DNA of 64,000 nucleotides from JAHECE01 sp963780675 (GTDB taxonomy: Bacteria > Actinomycetota > Actinomycetes > Actinomycetales > JAHECE01), in the NCBI GenBank assembly GCA_963780675.1, contig CAWACR010000003.1, positions 1,197,669 to 1,261,668 of the forward strand, read 5' to 3'. Under the pieces are notes generated by a model, which was given only the letters and a program-made list of their open reading frames with translations, did no database searches and was not told where the DNA came from. Positions 53,616 to 63,529 of this stretch are shown piece by piece; positions within the stretch are counted from its first letter, which is position 1; each line of letters starts with the position of its first letter. Made by a program: the position numbers and the translations under genes.

Positions 53616-54056
53616 ATGAGTGACATCGCGACACTCGTACCCGCGCCGGCCGACGCGGAGTTGGCCGCCTCTGCCCTGCGCGGACTCGATGCTGCCCTCG
53701 GATCGGAGGGCGCGGTGCGGCTGCAGTTCGGCGGGCAGGGCGGTGAGGTGGAGGTGCCCCGGTCGGCGCTGGCCGCCCTCGCGCGGGTGCTGGAGAGTTT
53801 CGCCCACGGTGAGGGTGTCACCGTCGTGCCCGCGCACGCGGAGCTGACGACCCAGCAGGCGGCGGACGTGCTGAACGTCTCCCGTCCGTTCCTGATCGGC
53901 CTGCTCGACGCCGGCCACATCGACTACCGAACCGTGGGCCGCCATCGCCGCGTCAAGGCGGCGTCGCTGATCCGCTACCTGCGGGAGGACGACGCGCGCC
54001 ACGCCGCCGCGGCCGACGCGCTGGCGGCGGAGGCCCACGCGCTCGGGCTCACCTGA
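53616..54056 (+). CDS. Helix-turn-helix antitoxin (excisionase-like DNA-binding domain)
   Basis: 146 residues. The C-terminal half is a MerR/excisionase-type helix-turn-helix: HAELTTQQAADVLNVSRPFL, LLDAGHIDYRTVGRHRRVKA, then SLIRYLREDDARHAA. The N-terminal half is an acidic helical region. It overlaps the following PIN gene (stop TGA within ATGATGCC at 54054-54058), the standard toxin-antitoxin order. It probably binds its own promoter in the AT-richer stretch around 53560-53600. Confidence 0.87.
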   Translation: MSDIATLVPAPADAELAASALRGLDAALGSEGAVRLQFGGQGGEVEVPRSALAALARVLESFAHGEGVTVVPAHAELTTQQAADVLNVSRPFLIGLLDAGHIDYRTVGRHRRVKAASLIRYLREDDARHAAAADALAAEAHALGLT

Positions 54057-54628
54057 TGCCGCTGGTCGTCCTCTATGACGCGAACGTGCTCTACCCATCG
54101 ACGCTGCGCGATGTGCTGATCCGAGTCGGGCTCGCTCGGCTAGTACAGCCCAAGTGGACAGAGCAGATCCTCGATGAGGTCTTTCGCAACCTCCGCGTCA
54201 ACCGGCCCGACCTGGACCCGGCACGGCTCGCGCGCACCAGGGACCTCATGAATGCCTCGATCCGAGACGTGACGGTCACGGGCTTCGAGCATCTGATCGG
54301 ACAGGTGACGCTTCCCGACCCAGACGACCGGCATGTGCTCGCCGCCGCGATCCACGCCGGCGCGCAGGTCATCGTCACGAAGAACCTGCGCGACTTCCCC
54401 GCCCCCGCCCTGACCCCCTGGGGTGTGGAGGCACAGCACCCCGATGCCCTCCTCATGAGCGTGCATCAGAATGATCCGGACGCGCTCGGTGAAATCGTGA
54501 AGACGATCGCGCGAGCCTGGGCCACCCCCGACGCCACGCCCGAGCAGGTCATCGGTCGCCTGGCCGTCGATGCCCCCCAAACCGCGAAGCTGGTCCGGGC
54601 CTCGATACCCGACGCGCCAACCACGTAG
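54056..54628 (+). CDS. PIN domain toxin
   Basis: 190 residues. VVLYDANVLYPSTLRDVLIR has the first catalytic Asp. QPKWTEQILDEVFRNL supplies the acidic residue of the second motif. LPDPDDRHVLAAAIHAGAQV and TKNLRDFPAPALTPWGVEAQ complete the PIN core. The longer C-terminus (DPDALGEIVKTIARAW) marks the larger subgroup of actinobacterial PIN toxins paired with excisionase-like antitoxins. Likely an RNase. It is intact and next to IS982 and an integrase fragment. Confidence 0.87.
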   Translation: MPLVVLYDANVLYPSTLRDVLIRVGLARLVQPKWTEQILDEVFRNLRVNRPDLDPARLARTRDLMNASIRDVTVTGFEHLIGQVTLPDPDDRHVLAAAIHAGAQVIVTKNLRDFPAPALTPWGVEAQHPDALLMSVHQNDPDALGEIVKTIARAWATPDATPEQVIGRLAVDAPQTAKLVRASIPDAPTT

Positions 54629-54722
54629 CGAAGGAAGTTCTGCCGCGGAGTAGGGCTCCAAGGGGTTCGCTGACTTCGCCGCGCAGCTACTGCTCTTGTA
54701 CCGGGGCTCACCGCGGCGGCCA

Positions 54723-55010
54723 GGTACCCCACTCGACCCCTCCAACGTCCGCCACGGCCTCCAACGCATCGCCGACAACGCCGGCGTCGGACACGTCCAC
54801 CCCCACCTCCTCCGACACGCCACCGCCTCCCTCCTGTCCGAAGCAGGCCTGCGCATCGAAGACATCGCCGACACCCTCGGCCACCGCTCCATCACCGTCA
54901 CCGCCGACGTCTACCGACACCCCCTCAACCCCACCCGCACCGCACACCTCACCGCACTCGACAAAGTGACCACCCAACCCGCGCACACCAACAACGGCGA
55001 CCAACACTGA
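54723..55010 (+). pseudogene. C-terminal fragment of a tyrosine integrase
   Basis: 95 residues: GTPLDPSNVRHGLQRIADNA, VHPHLLRHATASLLSEAGLR (H-x-x-R), EDIADTLGHRSITVTADVYR (His and catalytic Tyr), then a Thr-rich tail. The arm-binding and core-binding domains and the first catalytic Arg are absent. It starts abruptly near 54720. Sequence is very close to that of the fragment at 57540-58028. Confidence 0.8.
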
Positions 55011-55297
55011 TCCTGCCGCCCGGGTCCGACATCGGGCCACGACGTCAGCGTCGCCGCGTGGAGCGCGGTGTGGGTGGCAGGTCGCGACAGGCCGGGCGTC
55101 CGCGCTTCGGCCCCTGTCTGCTCACGAGGGGCCGGCTCCACCGGCCGCTCGCGATCATGATCTGACTCCTTGCGAGGGCACCGTCCGCAACCGGCCGGGG
55201 CTGGCGACATGCCTGACCACGACGGACCGGACGTGCCGGCAGCAGGGGGCGGCCGGGCGGCGTCGACCTGCGGCGGAGCGCGGGCTAGCGTGGGCCC

Positions 55298-55756
55298 ATG
55301 GGAGCCTTCGAAGTTGTCCGCTCGACCACCGTGAACGCACCGCGGGCGAGGGTGCATGCGCTCGTGAACGACTTCCACGAGTGGACCGCGTGGTCGCCGT
55401 GGGAAGACGTCGACCCCGCCATGCAGCGCGAGTACACCGGCGCCCCTTCGGGAGTGGGCGCCGGCTACTCCTGGCGTGGCAACCGCAAGGCGGGCGCGGG
55501 ACGCATGGAGATCACCTCCTCCACCCCGGAGGAGATCGGCATCGCCCTGAGCTTCCTCAAGCCGGTCAAGGCGGAGAACCGGATCGTGTTCGACCTTGCC
55601 GACGCCGCCGGCGCCACCACTGTGACGTGGCGGATGACCGGTCAGCAGACCGGCCTGAGCGCACTCTTCGGCAAGCTCGTCCCGATGGACAAGATGGTCG
55701 GCAAGGACTTCGAGAAGGGCCTGCGCCAACTCAAGCACGCCGCAGAGACGCAGTAG
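55298..55756 (+). CDS. SRPBCC family protein
   Basis: 152 residues of a START-like (polyketide cyclase/AHSA1) fold: FEVVRSTTVNAPRARVHALV, NDFHEWTAWSPWEDVDPAMQ, GVGAGYSWRGNRKAGAGRM, EITSSTPEEIGIALSFLKPV, ending FEKGLRQLKHAAE. The W-x-x-WSPWE-D block is typical of the polyketide_cyc2 group. It binds small hydrophobic ligands; ligand unknown. Complete and alone on its strand segment, with a strong hairpin downstream at 55848. Confidence 0.87.
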   Translation: MGAFEVVRSTTVNAPRARVHALVNDFHEWTAWSPWEDVDPAMQREYTGAPSGVGAGYSWRGNRKAGAGRMEITSSTPEEIGIALSFLKPVKAENRIVFDLADAAGATTVTWRMTGQQTGLSALFGKLVPMDKMVGKDFEKGLRQLKHAAETQ

Positions 55757-55847
55757 CCCGAGCCCCCCGCAAGCCATCGAGCCGTCGGGGGCGCGTGCGG
55801 GCCGCGGCCCGAGGCCCGGGCCATTCGGCTGGCGGTCCACCAGGAAC

Positions 55848-55872
55848 GGGGACCTCCCTCCAGGAGGTCCCC
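55848..55872 (+). terminator. Perfect 10-bp hairpin after the SRPBCC gene
   Basis: GGGGACCTCC, loop CTCCA, GGAGGTCCCC. It stands about 90 bases after the stop at 55756. A T tract is weak (GTCC), as is common for high-GC actinobacterial terminators. Confidence 0.6.
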
Positions 55873-56212
55873 GTCCACGCATCCCGGCCGATCCCCAGAC
55901 GTCGGCCGCTGGCCGGCCCGGTGGACGCCGCTCCACGGCGTCGGGGGCCGGGCGGGCCGGCCGCAGTCCGCTGCCATTCGATCGTGCGATGGTCGGGCCG
56001 TGGGTCACCACGGAGTCCTCGGTCACGAGGACGTGCACGACACCGCCCACCGGGGCCGGGAACGGGCGCCACTCGACATCCGGGTCGAGGCGCCTCCAGG
56101 AGCCGGTTCACAACGGCCAGACCATGGTGGCTGACGGGGGCAATAGCCTTACTGACCGGCCGCGACCGAAGCCAGGACGGCGCGCCGCGCCCGCGCGGGC
56201 TAGCGTGGCCTG
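55873..56212. other. No gene seen
   Basis: About 340 bases between the hairpin and the ankyrin gene. Frames on either strand are Arg/Pro/Gly-rich. The promoter for 56213 should be here. I see no repeat shared with the island edges. Confidence 0.4.
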
Positions 56213-56935
56213 ATGGCCGAGGAACCGGGGGGCGCACCAGGCGACGCCGACGCGGAAGCCGCCGTGCAGGCGGTCCGAGCCGGCGACACCGCGGCCCTGG
56301 ACGGCGTCCTCACCGCCCGCCCGGCCCTGGCGACCTCCCTCGTCCCCGGGCACGGCGGCCGCACACTCCTACACGTTGCCACGGACTGGCCCGGGCACCT
56401 CCCCCACGTGGCGGAGACGATCGCGATCCTCATCCGGCACGGCGCCGACGTCGACGCCACCTTCCGGGGCGAGCACCAGGAGACGCCACTGCACTGGGCC
56501 GCGAGCAGCGACGACCTCGCCGCGATCGACGCCCTTCTCGACGCCGGGGCCGCGATCAACGCCCGAGGCGCGGTCATCGGCGGCGGCACACCCCTGAACG
56601 ACGCCACCGCCTACGGGCAGTGGCGAGCGGCACGGCGCCTCGTCGAGCGCGGCGCCGTCGTCACCGCCTGGGACGCCGCCGCCCTCGGACTCACCGACCG
56701 GCTCGCCACGATCCTGCGGGCCGAACCAGACGCCGACCTCGGTCCGCTCCTGTGGGCCGCCGCCCACGGCGGGCGCCAGGACACGCTCGCCCACCTGCTC
56801 GACGCCGGCGCCGAGGCGAACTGGGTCGGCTGGGACGGGCTGACCCCACTGGACGCGGCGGAGCGATCGGGCGCCTCGGACGTGGCCGCCTCGCTCAAAC
56901 GCCGAGGCGCTCGGCGGGGCACCGAGCTCGGGTAG
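56213..56935 (+). CDS. Ankyrin repeat protein
   Basis: 240 residues with about five ankyrin units: GGRTLLHVATDWPGHLPHVA, EHQETPLHWAASSDDLAAID with ALLDAGAAINARGA, GGTPLNDATAYGQWRAARRL with ERGAVV, LLWAAAHGGRQDTLAHLLDA with GAEAN, and GLTPLDAAERSGASDVAASL. TPLHWA and ALLDAGA words are diagnostic. No signal peptide. A protein-protein interaction scaffold; partner unknown. It lies between two integrase fragments but looks complete. Confidence 0.9.
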   Translation: MAEEPGGAPGDADAEAAVQAVRAGDTAALDGVLTARPALATSLVPGHGGRTLLHVATDWPGHLPHVAETIAILIRHGADVDATFRGEHQETPLHWAASSDDLAAIDALLDAGAAINARGAVIGGGTPLNDATAYGQWRAARRLVERGAVVTAWDAAALGLTDRLATILRAEPDADLGPLLWAAAHGGRQDTLAHLLDAGAEANWVGWDGLTPLDAAERSGASDVAASLKRRGARRGTELG

Positions 56936-56953
56936 CGCGGAGCCAGCACGGGC

Positions 56954-57457
56954 ATGATGGGACGCGTGCGCAACGCGCGCCGGACCCCCGGCACCACGCC
57001 CACCCGCCGGCAGGTCAGCGGCCGGCTCGCCGTCGCCGCCGCCCTCATGGCCGCACTCACCGCCACCCTCACCGGGTGCTCGACGCCGGACAACCCCCGC
57101 GAAGACCTGAGACACACCGTGCGCCGGGTGTCCATGACCATGGCCGGCGCGGCGATGACAGTCGACGCCCTCGAACGCCTCCCCGCGACGGTCATGACGG
57201 CGGACCTCGCCCTGGCCGACGCCGTCGCGCGCGTCGACGAGGCCGAGCACCGAATCCTCCTCCTCGACATCAGACCCGGCGACGAGCCCACCCGCGGACA
57301 GGCTCTGCGCCTGGTCCGGGAGGCCGCCGACGAACTCGCCGACACTCAGGCATGGGTAACCGGGGTCGACCCCGACCAGCCCGCCCCCACCCCCGCCTTG
57401 CGCGACCTGGCGAACCGCCTCCTCGAACTGTCCGACGAGATGGCGGCGACCAAGTAG
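56954..57457 (+). CDS. Small lipoprotein of unknown function
   Basis: 167 residues. A basic N-terminus and a hydrophobic helix (RLAVAAALMAALTATLTGC) end in a lipobox LTGC, so the mature form should be lipid-anchored. The remainder is helical (VDALERLPATVMTADLALAD, then LRLVREAADELADTQAWVTG). No family is recognised. It follows the ankyrin gene by 18 bases and may be co-transcribed with it. Confidence 0.7.
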   Translation: MMGRVRNARRTPGTTPTRRQVSGRLAVAAALMAALTATLTGCSTPDNPREDLRHTVRRVSMTMAGAAMTVDALERLPATVMTADLALADAVARVDEAEHRILLLDIRPGDEPTRGQALRLVREAADELADTQAWVTGVDPDQPAPTPALRDLANRLLELSDEMAATK

Positions 57458-57539
57458 GCCGGCGTCGACGGCGCCCGTAGCGGGTGAAGATAGGCCCGGG
57501 CCTGCCGCCGCGTCCTCGCTCACGCTGCTCACGCTCCAC

Positions 57540-58028
57540 GCCGTCCGGATCCTCGGCCACGGCAACGAGGTCAGCGACCCGCCGACGATCCGGGTCCAGG
57601 CGAGCCTGCGCCGCGTTGGGTCCACCATGGTTATCGGTCCGGTGAAGACGGCATCCAGCCTGCGCACCCTCGCCCTGCCCGACACATGCGTCCGCGCGCT
57701 CCCGGAACAAGCCGAACGGCAGGACGCTGACGAAGCCGCGGCGGGTCGGGCGTGGGCGAACCCGCACCGGCTCGTCTTCACCACCGACGTCGGCACCCCG
57801 CTCGACCCGTCCAACGTGCGCCACGGCCTGCAACGCATCGCCGACACCGCCGGGGTCGGGCACGTCCACCCCCACCTCCTACGCCACGCCGCCGCCTCGC
57901 TGCTCTCCGAAGCCGGCGTGCGGATCGAAGACATCGCCGACACCCCTCGGCCACCGATCCATCGCCGTCACCGCCGATGTCTACCGCCACCCCCTGACCG
58001 ATCCGCACCGGACATCTCGCGGCGATGA
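57540..58028 (+). pseudogene. C-terminal half of a tyrosine integrase, frameshifted
   Basis: Begins within the catalytic domain: SDPPTIRVQASLRRVGSTMV, IGPVKTASSLRTLALPDTCV, VFTTDVGTPLDPSNVRHGLQ, VHPHLLRHAAASLLSEAGVR. At DIADT the frame shifts (near 57943), and LGHRSIAVTADVYRHPL continues in the next frame. The N-terminal domains and first catalytic Arg are missing. Related to the fragment at 54723-55010; both probably derive from integrases of the tRNA-Pro elements or of another island. Confidence 0.8.
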
Positions 58029-58278
58029 CAGACCTGCAGGCAACACCGCGGCCGGGACCCCGCGGATGACGCCACGATCGACGCACTGACGGCCCTCGCG
58101 TTCTCGCCAACGCCGCAGGTAAGGCCACGTGGGCGGCCCGGACGCGCAGTGGGCGCGTGAGGGTGCGCTCCGCCGTTCTGCGGCGTGAGAACGAGAAGCG
58201 AGGGGAGCCTTTCCTTGCTGGCGGCGCCGGTACGAGCGACCTAGCGTCGGGCCGTGACGGATCCGCGAGCGTCCTGCG

Positions 58279-58999
58279 GTGTCCGCTGTCGAACCCCACG
58301 AGGCTGCCTCGAACGGCGGGCAGAGCCACTCCGCGAAGTTGAACTGGTTGCGGGCCGGGGTGCTCGGCGCCAACGACGGGATCATCTCCACCGCGGGACT
58401 CGTCGTCGGTGTCGCCGGTGCGACGACTGCGATCGGTCCGATCGTGACCGCCGGCATCGCCGGAGTCGTGGCAGGGGCCGTGTCGATGGCCCTGGGGGAG
58501 TACGTCTCGGTCAGCAGCCAGCGCGACGCCGAACGGGCCCTGATCGAGCGGGAGCACCCGCGAGCTCGCGGAAGACCCCGAGGGCGAGCTCGAGGAGCTC
58601 GCGGGGATCTATCGCGGGAAGGGTCTGTCGGTCGCGACCGCGCACGCCGTGGCCGCGGAGCTCACTGCTCGTGACCCCTTCGCCGCGCACCTGGAGGCTG
58701 AGCTCGGGCTCGACCCTGACGACCTGACCAACCCGACGCACGCCGCGATCTCCTCGGGCATCGCGTTCACCGCCGGCGCGATCTTGCCGATCGCAGCGAT
58801 CACCCTGGCACCGGCCTCGGTCCGGATCCTGGTGACCTTCATCGCCGTCCTGCTCGGTCTGGCGCTGACCGGCACGATCAGCGCCCGCCTCGGCGGGGCC
58901 GGCAAGAGGCGCGCCGTCGTGCGCCTCGTCCTGGGCGGCGCCCTCGCCATGGCCGTCACCTACGGCGTCGGACGCCTCCTCGGCGTCAGCGGGATCTAG
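58279..58999 (+). pseudogene. Second VIT1/CCC1 family transporter, frameshifted once
   Basis: A paralogue of 6684-7436. AKLNWLRAGVLGANDGIIST to ALGEYVSVSSQRDAERALIE are in one frame. After REHP (near 58557) the frame changes by one base, and VAAELTARDPFAAHLEAELG to the end TYGVGRLLGVSGI are in another. At the break this copy reads GGGAGCACCCGCGAGCTC where the first reads GGGAGCGCCGGGAACTC, i.e. one extra base. It would be a complete 238-residue iron/manganese exporter if repaired. Confidence 0.85.
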
Positions 59000-59275
59000 C
59001 CGTTCAGGGACGCCCGGCAATGTGGGGTGATGCGGCCGGTCGCCGCGGCGAATCGCGTGGACGGGTTCCGTCGGCCGCTCGGCCATGCCCGGTCCTCGAC
59101 CCCACGGTTGGGCCGCTTCGTGGCGAGCCGTCATTACCGCCGCCGACTTCGCCGTCGGGCGTGTGGTCCGGGGTGATGTAGGGGTGTCCCACGGTGGGAT
59201 CCACGCCCGCGGTGCTCGCGCACGGGAGCGCCGCCGCGGTGGTGGCGGTGGTGATCTGCGGGACGTCGTGCACGC
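59000..59275. other. Intergenic, no gene seen
   Basis: The 3' ends of the VIT1-like and MgtC-like genes converge here. Frames are noise-like. I see no clear terminator stem. Confidence 0.35.
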
Positions 59276-59966
59276 TCAGCCGAGATCGCTGCTGCGGGGG
59301 GCTGCTCCGCCGCGGACGGCGATGACGCCGTCGATGTGGGCGAGGCGTGTGGTGAGGTCGCTGAGTCGGGTGGGGCCGTGGATCTCGAGGAGTACGCGGA
59401 CGTCCTGGTCGCCGGAAGCGGGTGAGATGGTGAGCGCCTCGACGGTGCAGCTCGAGGTGGGTGAGCTCGGCCATCGCTTCGCGTAGCGCGGCGGTGTCCT
59501 GGCGGTAGGTGAGTGTGACCTCGCCGATGACGGCGTCGTCGCGGCGCATGCGCTGGGTGACCGGTGTGTAGGCGAGGGAGACCAGGAGCTGGCCGAGGGT
59601 GCCGGCGATCGCGAGGCCGTAGAGCTCGGCGCCGGCGGCCATCCCGACGGCGGCGACCACCCAGATGCTCGCGGCTGTGATGATGCCGCGGGCGCTCTCG
59701 CGGCGGACGAAGATGATGCCGCCGCCGAGGAAGCCGATGCCGGTGATGATCGCCGGCCATCGTGGGGTTGACGGTGACGATGCCTTCGGCGACGACGTCG
59801 GTGAAGCCGTACTTGCCGATGAGCGTGAACATCGCCGCGCCGAGCCCGACCAGGGCGTGGGTGCGCAGGCCCGCGACCTTGTGGCGCATCTCCCGCTCGA
59901 AGCCCACGACCGAGCACAGGGCGAAGGCCATGGTCAACGGGAGGATAGGTCGGTGAGAGGGTCCAT
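59276..59966 (-). pseudogene. MgtC/SapB family protein, frameshifted
   Basis: The ATG at 59966 follows GGAAGGAG. Across at least three frames: MDPLTDLS, then LTMAFALCSVVGFEREMRHK and VAGLRTHALVGLGAAMFTLI (the MgtC core E-R-----K-AGLRTH-LV-LG), GIGFLGGGIIF-type helix, WVVAAVGMAAGAELYGLAIA, and a C-terminal ACT-like domain (DQDVRVLLEIHGPTRLSDLT) ending SSDLG. MgtC-type proteins influence magnesium homeostasis and membrane ATPase activity. Breaks near 59945, 59755 and 59445. Confidence 0.8.
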
Positions 59967-60131
59967 GGCTCCTTCCTCTCCGGTGGGCGGCCGGCTCGGC
60001 CAGCCCACCCGCCGCCGAGAACACCGGTGGCCTCAGGTCATGATCCTCGGCGCGAGCGCCGGTGCGGCTGGTTTCAAGCGAGTCCCTGCCGGGCGGCCGG
60101 CGCGGCCGGCGTGGCGCCATACGCTGCGACC

Positions 60132-61009
60132 ATGCTGCTGCTCACCCGCGAGACGGGTCAGCCGGTCAGGGCCTCCGACGGGTGCCTCGTGGGTGATCTT
60201 CGGGATCTGTCCGTGCGGGTGGACGGTGACCACCCGGCCGCATACCGGCTGGCGGTCGGCACGAGGCGGCGGACAGACGCACCTGATTCCGTGGAGCGCG
60301 GTGGCGTCGTTCGAGCACTCGCTCGTGCTGGTGCGCGACGTGGGTGACCTCGGCGGGTTCGCGGGTTCGGCCAGGGCCTACTCCCGCTCGAGCCCGGTGA
60401 GCTCCTCCTGCGCCGTGACGTGCTCGACACCCAGGTCGTCGACGTCGTCGGCCACCACCTGGCTCGCGTCTCGGACGTGCTCCTCACGCGCGTGCCCGAC
60501 CGACGCCTTGAGGTCGCCGCGGTGGACGTCGGGGTGGGCGCGGTGCTTCGCAGGTTGGGGTTGGCTCGGCTCGGCGAACGAGATCCCGGAGCGGGCGTTG
60601 GACTGGCGCGACCTGCACCTGACGTCCGACCGTGGCCATCGGGTGCAGCTCGCCACGACGGCCGCGGCCGTGCACCGGCTCGACGCGCGGGCGCTGGCCG
60701 AGCTCCTGGGCGCCCGTCTCGATGTGGAGAGCGCGACCGACGTGATGCTCGCGGTGGGGACCGAGCGGACCGCGGGGGCGGTCGCCCGCGCCCCCACCCC
60801 GACGTGGCGGGTCGTCTGCTGCGCGCCCTCGAGCCGGGCGTGGCCGGCGAGGTGCTCGAGACGCTGCCTGAGGAGTCCGCCCGCCGCTACCGCGATGCCC
60901 TCAGCGCGCGGTCCCCGCTGACGCGACGCCGGTTCCGGCGTCACTGGGCTGGCGCGTGCAGCGCCCGCCGCGTCACGGCACTCCCACCTCCGGGCAGCCG
61001 GGGGTCTGA
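60132..61009 (+). pseudogene. PRC-barrel/MgtE N-domain-like protein, frameshifted
   Basis: Pieces in all three frames: MLLLTRETGQPVRASDGCLV GDLRDLSV (PRC-barrel-like); SFEHSLVLVRDVGDL; DVLDTQVVDVVGHHLARVSD with VLLTRVPDRRLEVAAVDVGV (second PRC-like repeat); DWRDLHLTSDRGHRVQLATT with LDARALAELLGARLD (MgtE N-terminal superhelix start); and VAGEVLETLPEESARRYRDA. This is the stand-alone regulatory partner often found just before an NRAMP-type transporter, as here. At least four breaks. Stop at 61007-61009, two bases before the NRAMP GTG. Confidence 0.7.
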
Positions 61010-61011
61010 CC

Positions 61012-62296
61012 GTGGCCCAACGCTCCGGCGCCGATGCCCGCGGGGCACGCGTGGGGCCGCGCAAAGCGCGCCTCCTCGCGCTGGTGGCGGTGCTCGGCCC
61101 CGGGCTGCTCGCCGGCCTCTCGGACGACGACCCGGCCGGGATCACGACGTACTCGATCCTCGGCGCCGAGTACGGCTACGAGCTGCTCTGGGTCCTCGCG
61201 CTCTCGACGGTGGCGCTGGTCGTCTTCCACGAGCTCGGCGCGCGGATCGGCGTCGTCACCGGCAAGGGCCTCCTGCGGCTCGTCCGCGAGCGCTACGGCC
61301 CGCGGGCGGCCGGCGTCGCGCTGACCGCGCTGCTCGTCGCCAACCTCGGCACGCTCTGCGCGGAGTTCGCCGGCGTCGCGGCCGGCATGGAGCTCCTGGC
61401 CGGGACGAGTCGCTACGTCAGCGTCCCGCTGGCCGCCGCGGCCGTCGCCGCGCTCGTGCTGCGCGGCTCCTTCCGCCGCGTCGAGCACGTCCTGCTCGCG
61501 CTCAGCGCGGTCTTCGTCGCCTACGTCGTCTCCGGCCTGCTCGCCCACCCCGACTGGGGCGCGGCGGCCAGCGGCCTCGTCGTCCCCAGCCCGCCCCTGA
61601 CCCGCGACGCCGTGCTCGCTGACCGTCGCCACCGTCGGCGACGACGCTCGCGCCGTGGGGCCTCGCCTTCATCCAGTCCTACGCGGTCGACAAGCGCCTG
61701 GCCGTGGCGGACCTGCGCCTCGAGCGCGTCGACGTCGTCATCGGCGCCGTCCTGACCGGCGTGATCGGCGTCTTCGTCGTCGTCGCCTGCGCCGCGACGC
61801 TGCACGCCGGCGGGCGGCACGTCGACGGCGCCGCGACGCCGCCGTCGCGCTGCGGCCGCTGGCCGGGAACGCGGCGACCACGCTCTTCGGCCTCGGCCTC
61901 CTCGGCGCCGCGCTGCTGGCGGCGGCGATCGTGCCGCTCTCGACCGCCTACTCGGTCTCCGAGACGCTCGGCCGGCCGGCGGACCTCGACGACAGCTTCC
62001 GCGAGGCGCCGGTCTTCTACCTCGCCTACGGCGCGATCGTCGTGCTCGCGGTCACGCTCGTGCTGATCCCCGGCGCGCCGCTGATCCCGATCCTCTTCCT
62101 CTCCCAGGCGCTCAACGCCGTGCTGCTCCTGGCCGATCCTGCCCTTCCTGCGGTCGCTGGCCTGCGACGCCGACCTCATGGGCACCTACGCCGCCACCGG
62201 GAAGGCGGGCGCCGTGTACGTCACGACCATCGCCGGCATCGGCGTGTGCGTCGGCACCCTCCGGTCACATGGCGTGAGGGGCGTCAGCCGCAGTAG
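61012..62296 (+). pseudogene. NRAMP family divalent metal transporter, frameshifted
   Basis: GTG at 61012. ALVAVLGPGLLAGLSDDDPA GITTYS carries the NRAMP DPAG metal-binding motif of helix 1. Helices follow in frame to about 61610, then TLAPWGLAFIQSYAVDKRLA in the next frame (conserved transport-motif region), LFGLGLLGAALLAAAIVPLS with AYSVSETLG, and LIPILFLSQALNAVLLL. The C-terminal DADLMGTYAATGKAGAVYVT is again shifted. NRAMP proteins import Mn2+/Fe2+ with protons. Breaks near 61620, 61840 and 62140. The exact end is uncertain. Confidence 0.8.
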
Positions 62297-62485
62297 CCTG
62301 TCGGCCTCCTGCAGCCGCACGTGGCCGCGCTCAGCGATGTTCGCCAGCACGGGCGATGAGGGAACTAGCGTGGGTGCGTGACGAGCGGCGAGGAGCCGGA
62401 GATGGCGCGTAAGCGGTGACGAACGAGGCGGCTTGGCCCACGGGGCGCACGCTCCTACGGGTCGCGCCGCGGGAGCGCCAGGCCC

Positions 62486-63477
62486 GTGACGATCACGTGC
62501 GTGGACTACAGCCCATCCCGGTCGAACAGCCAGGTGGTGGAGGACCTGGCGGTGTTCCTCAAGCACCACCAGGCCCCGGTGGCGTTGCGGGTGGATCGAC
62601 GTTGACGGTGTGTCGACCCCAACCTGGTCCACGCGGTCACCGCGAAGTACGAGTTGCACCCGTTGGCGGTTGAGGACGTCTTCAGCCGCTCGCAGCGCCC
62701 GAAGATCGACGCCTACGGCGGCAAGGGCGGCGGTATGAACGCTCGCCTGTTCATCACGGCCCGGGCGCTGTACTTCGCCAAGGCCCGCTTGGCGAGCTCA
62801 CCGGTGTCCATCTTCCTTGGCCACACCACCATCCTGACGTTCCAGCACGAGGCCGGCGAGGTGTGGGACCCGATCCGCCAACGCCTCGACGCGAAGGGCT
62901 CGCGCCTGCGAGGCAATGACGCGTCCTTCCTTACCTATGCCCTGCTGGACGCGGTCGTGGACGCGTGCTTTCCGATCATCGACCACTTCAACACCGCGCT
63001 GGAGCGCCTTGAGTCCCAGGTCCTGGACAGCGCCGAACGGGACCTGCTGAACGCGATCCAGGACAACAAGCGGCAGCTCACCGTGCTCCGCTCCAGCATG
63101 TGGCCGATGCGCGAGGTGGTCGCCGCGCTGCAACGCGACCCGCACGAGTGCATGAGCGAGACCACGAAGATCTACCTCCACGACCTTTACGACCACATCG
63201 TCCAGGTCGTCGAGATCATCGAGACCTACCGCGACCGCGCCAACGACCTCACGGGCTCCTACCGCTCGTCCGTGTCATCACGGACCAACGACGTCATGAA
63301 GGTCCTGACGATCATCGGCACCATCTTCATCCCCCTGACCTTCCTCGCCGGGGTGTACGGGATGAACTTCCACACCTTCCCGAACTCGCCCAACCGTGGG
63401 CCTACCCCCGCCTTCTGGGCGGTCTGCGGGGTTGTGGCACGATGATCATCCAGTTCCGGCGGCGCGGCTGGTTCTGA
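62486..63477 (+). CDS. CorA-type magnesium/cobalt transporter, frameshifted
   Basis: GTG at 62486 (VTITCVDYSPSRSNSQVVED). After a break near 62600: PNLVHAVTAKYELHPLAVED, VFSRSQRPKIDAYGGKGGGM, the long helix region (YDHIVQVVEIIETYRDRAND), and the first membrane helix VLTIIGTIFIPLTFLAGVYG MNF with the diagnostic GMN. A second break near 63395 leads to FWAVCGVVAMMIIQFRRRGW F and the stop at 63477. This is a CorA of about 325 residues, the homopentameric Mg2+ channel. Both indels would need correction for function. Confidence 0.82.
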
Positions 63478-63529
63478 TCCGCATCCTCGACGGCGCATCG
63501 TCCGTACTCGGCGCTCCAGGCTCAGGTGG

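Noticed and set aside
55381..57480. A 699-residue plus-strand open frame
   Set aside because: It runs out of frame through the SRPBCC, ankyrin and lipoprotein genes and is extremely Arg/Pro-rich, a high-GC shadow.
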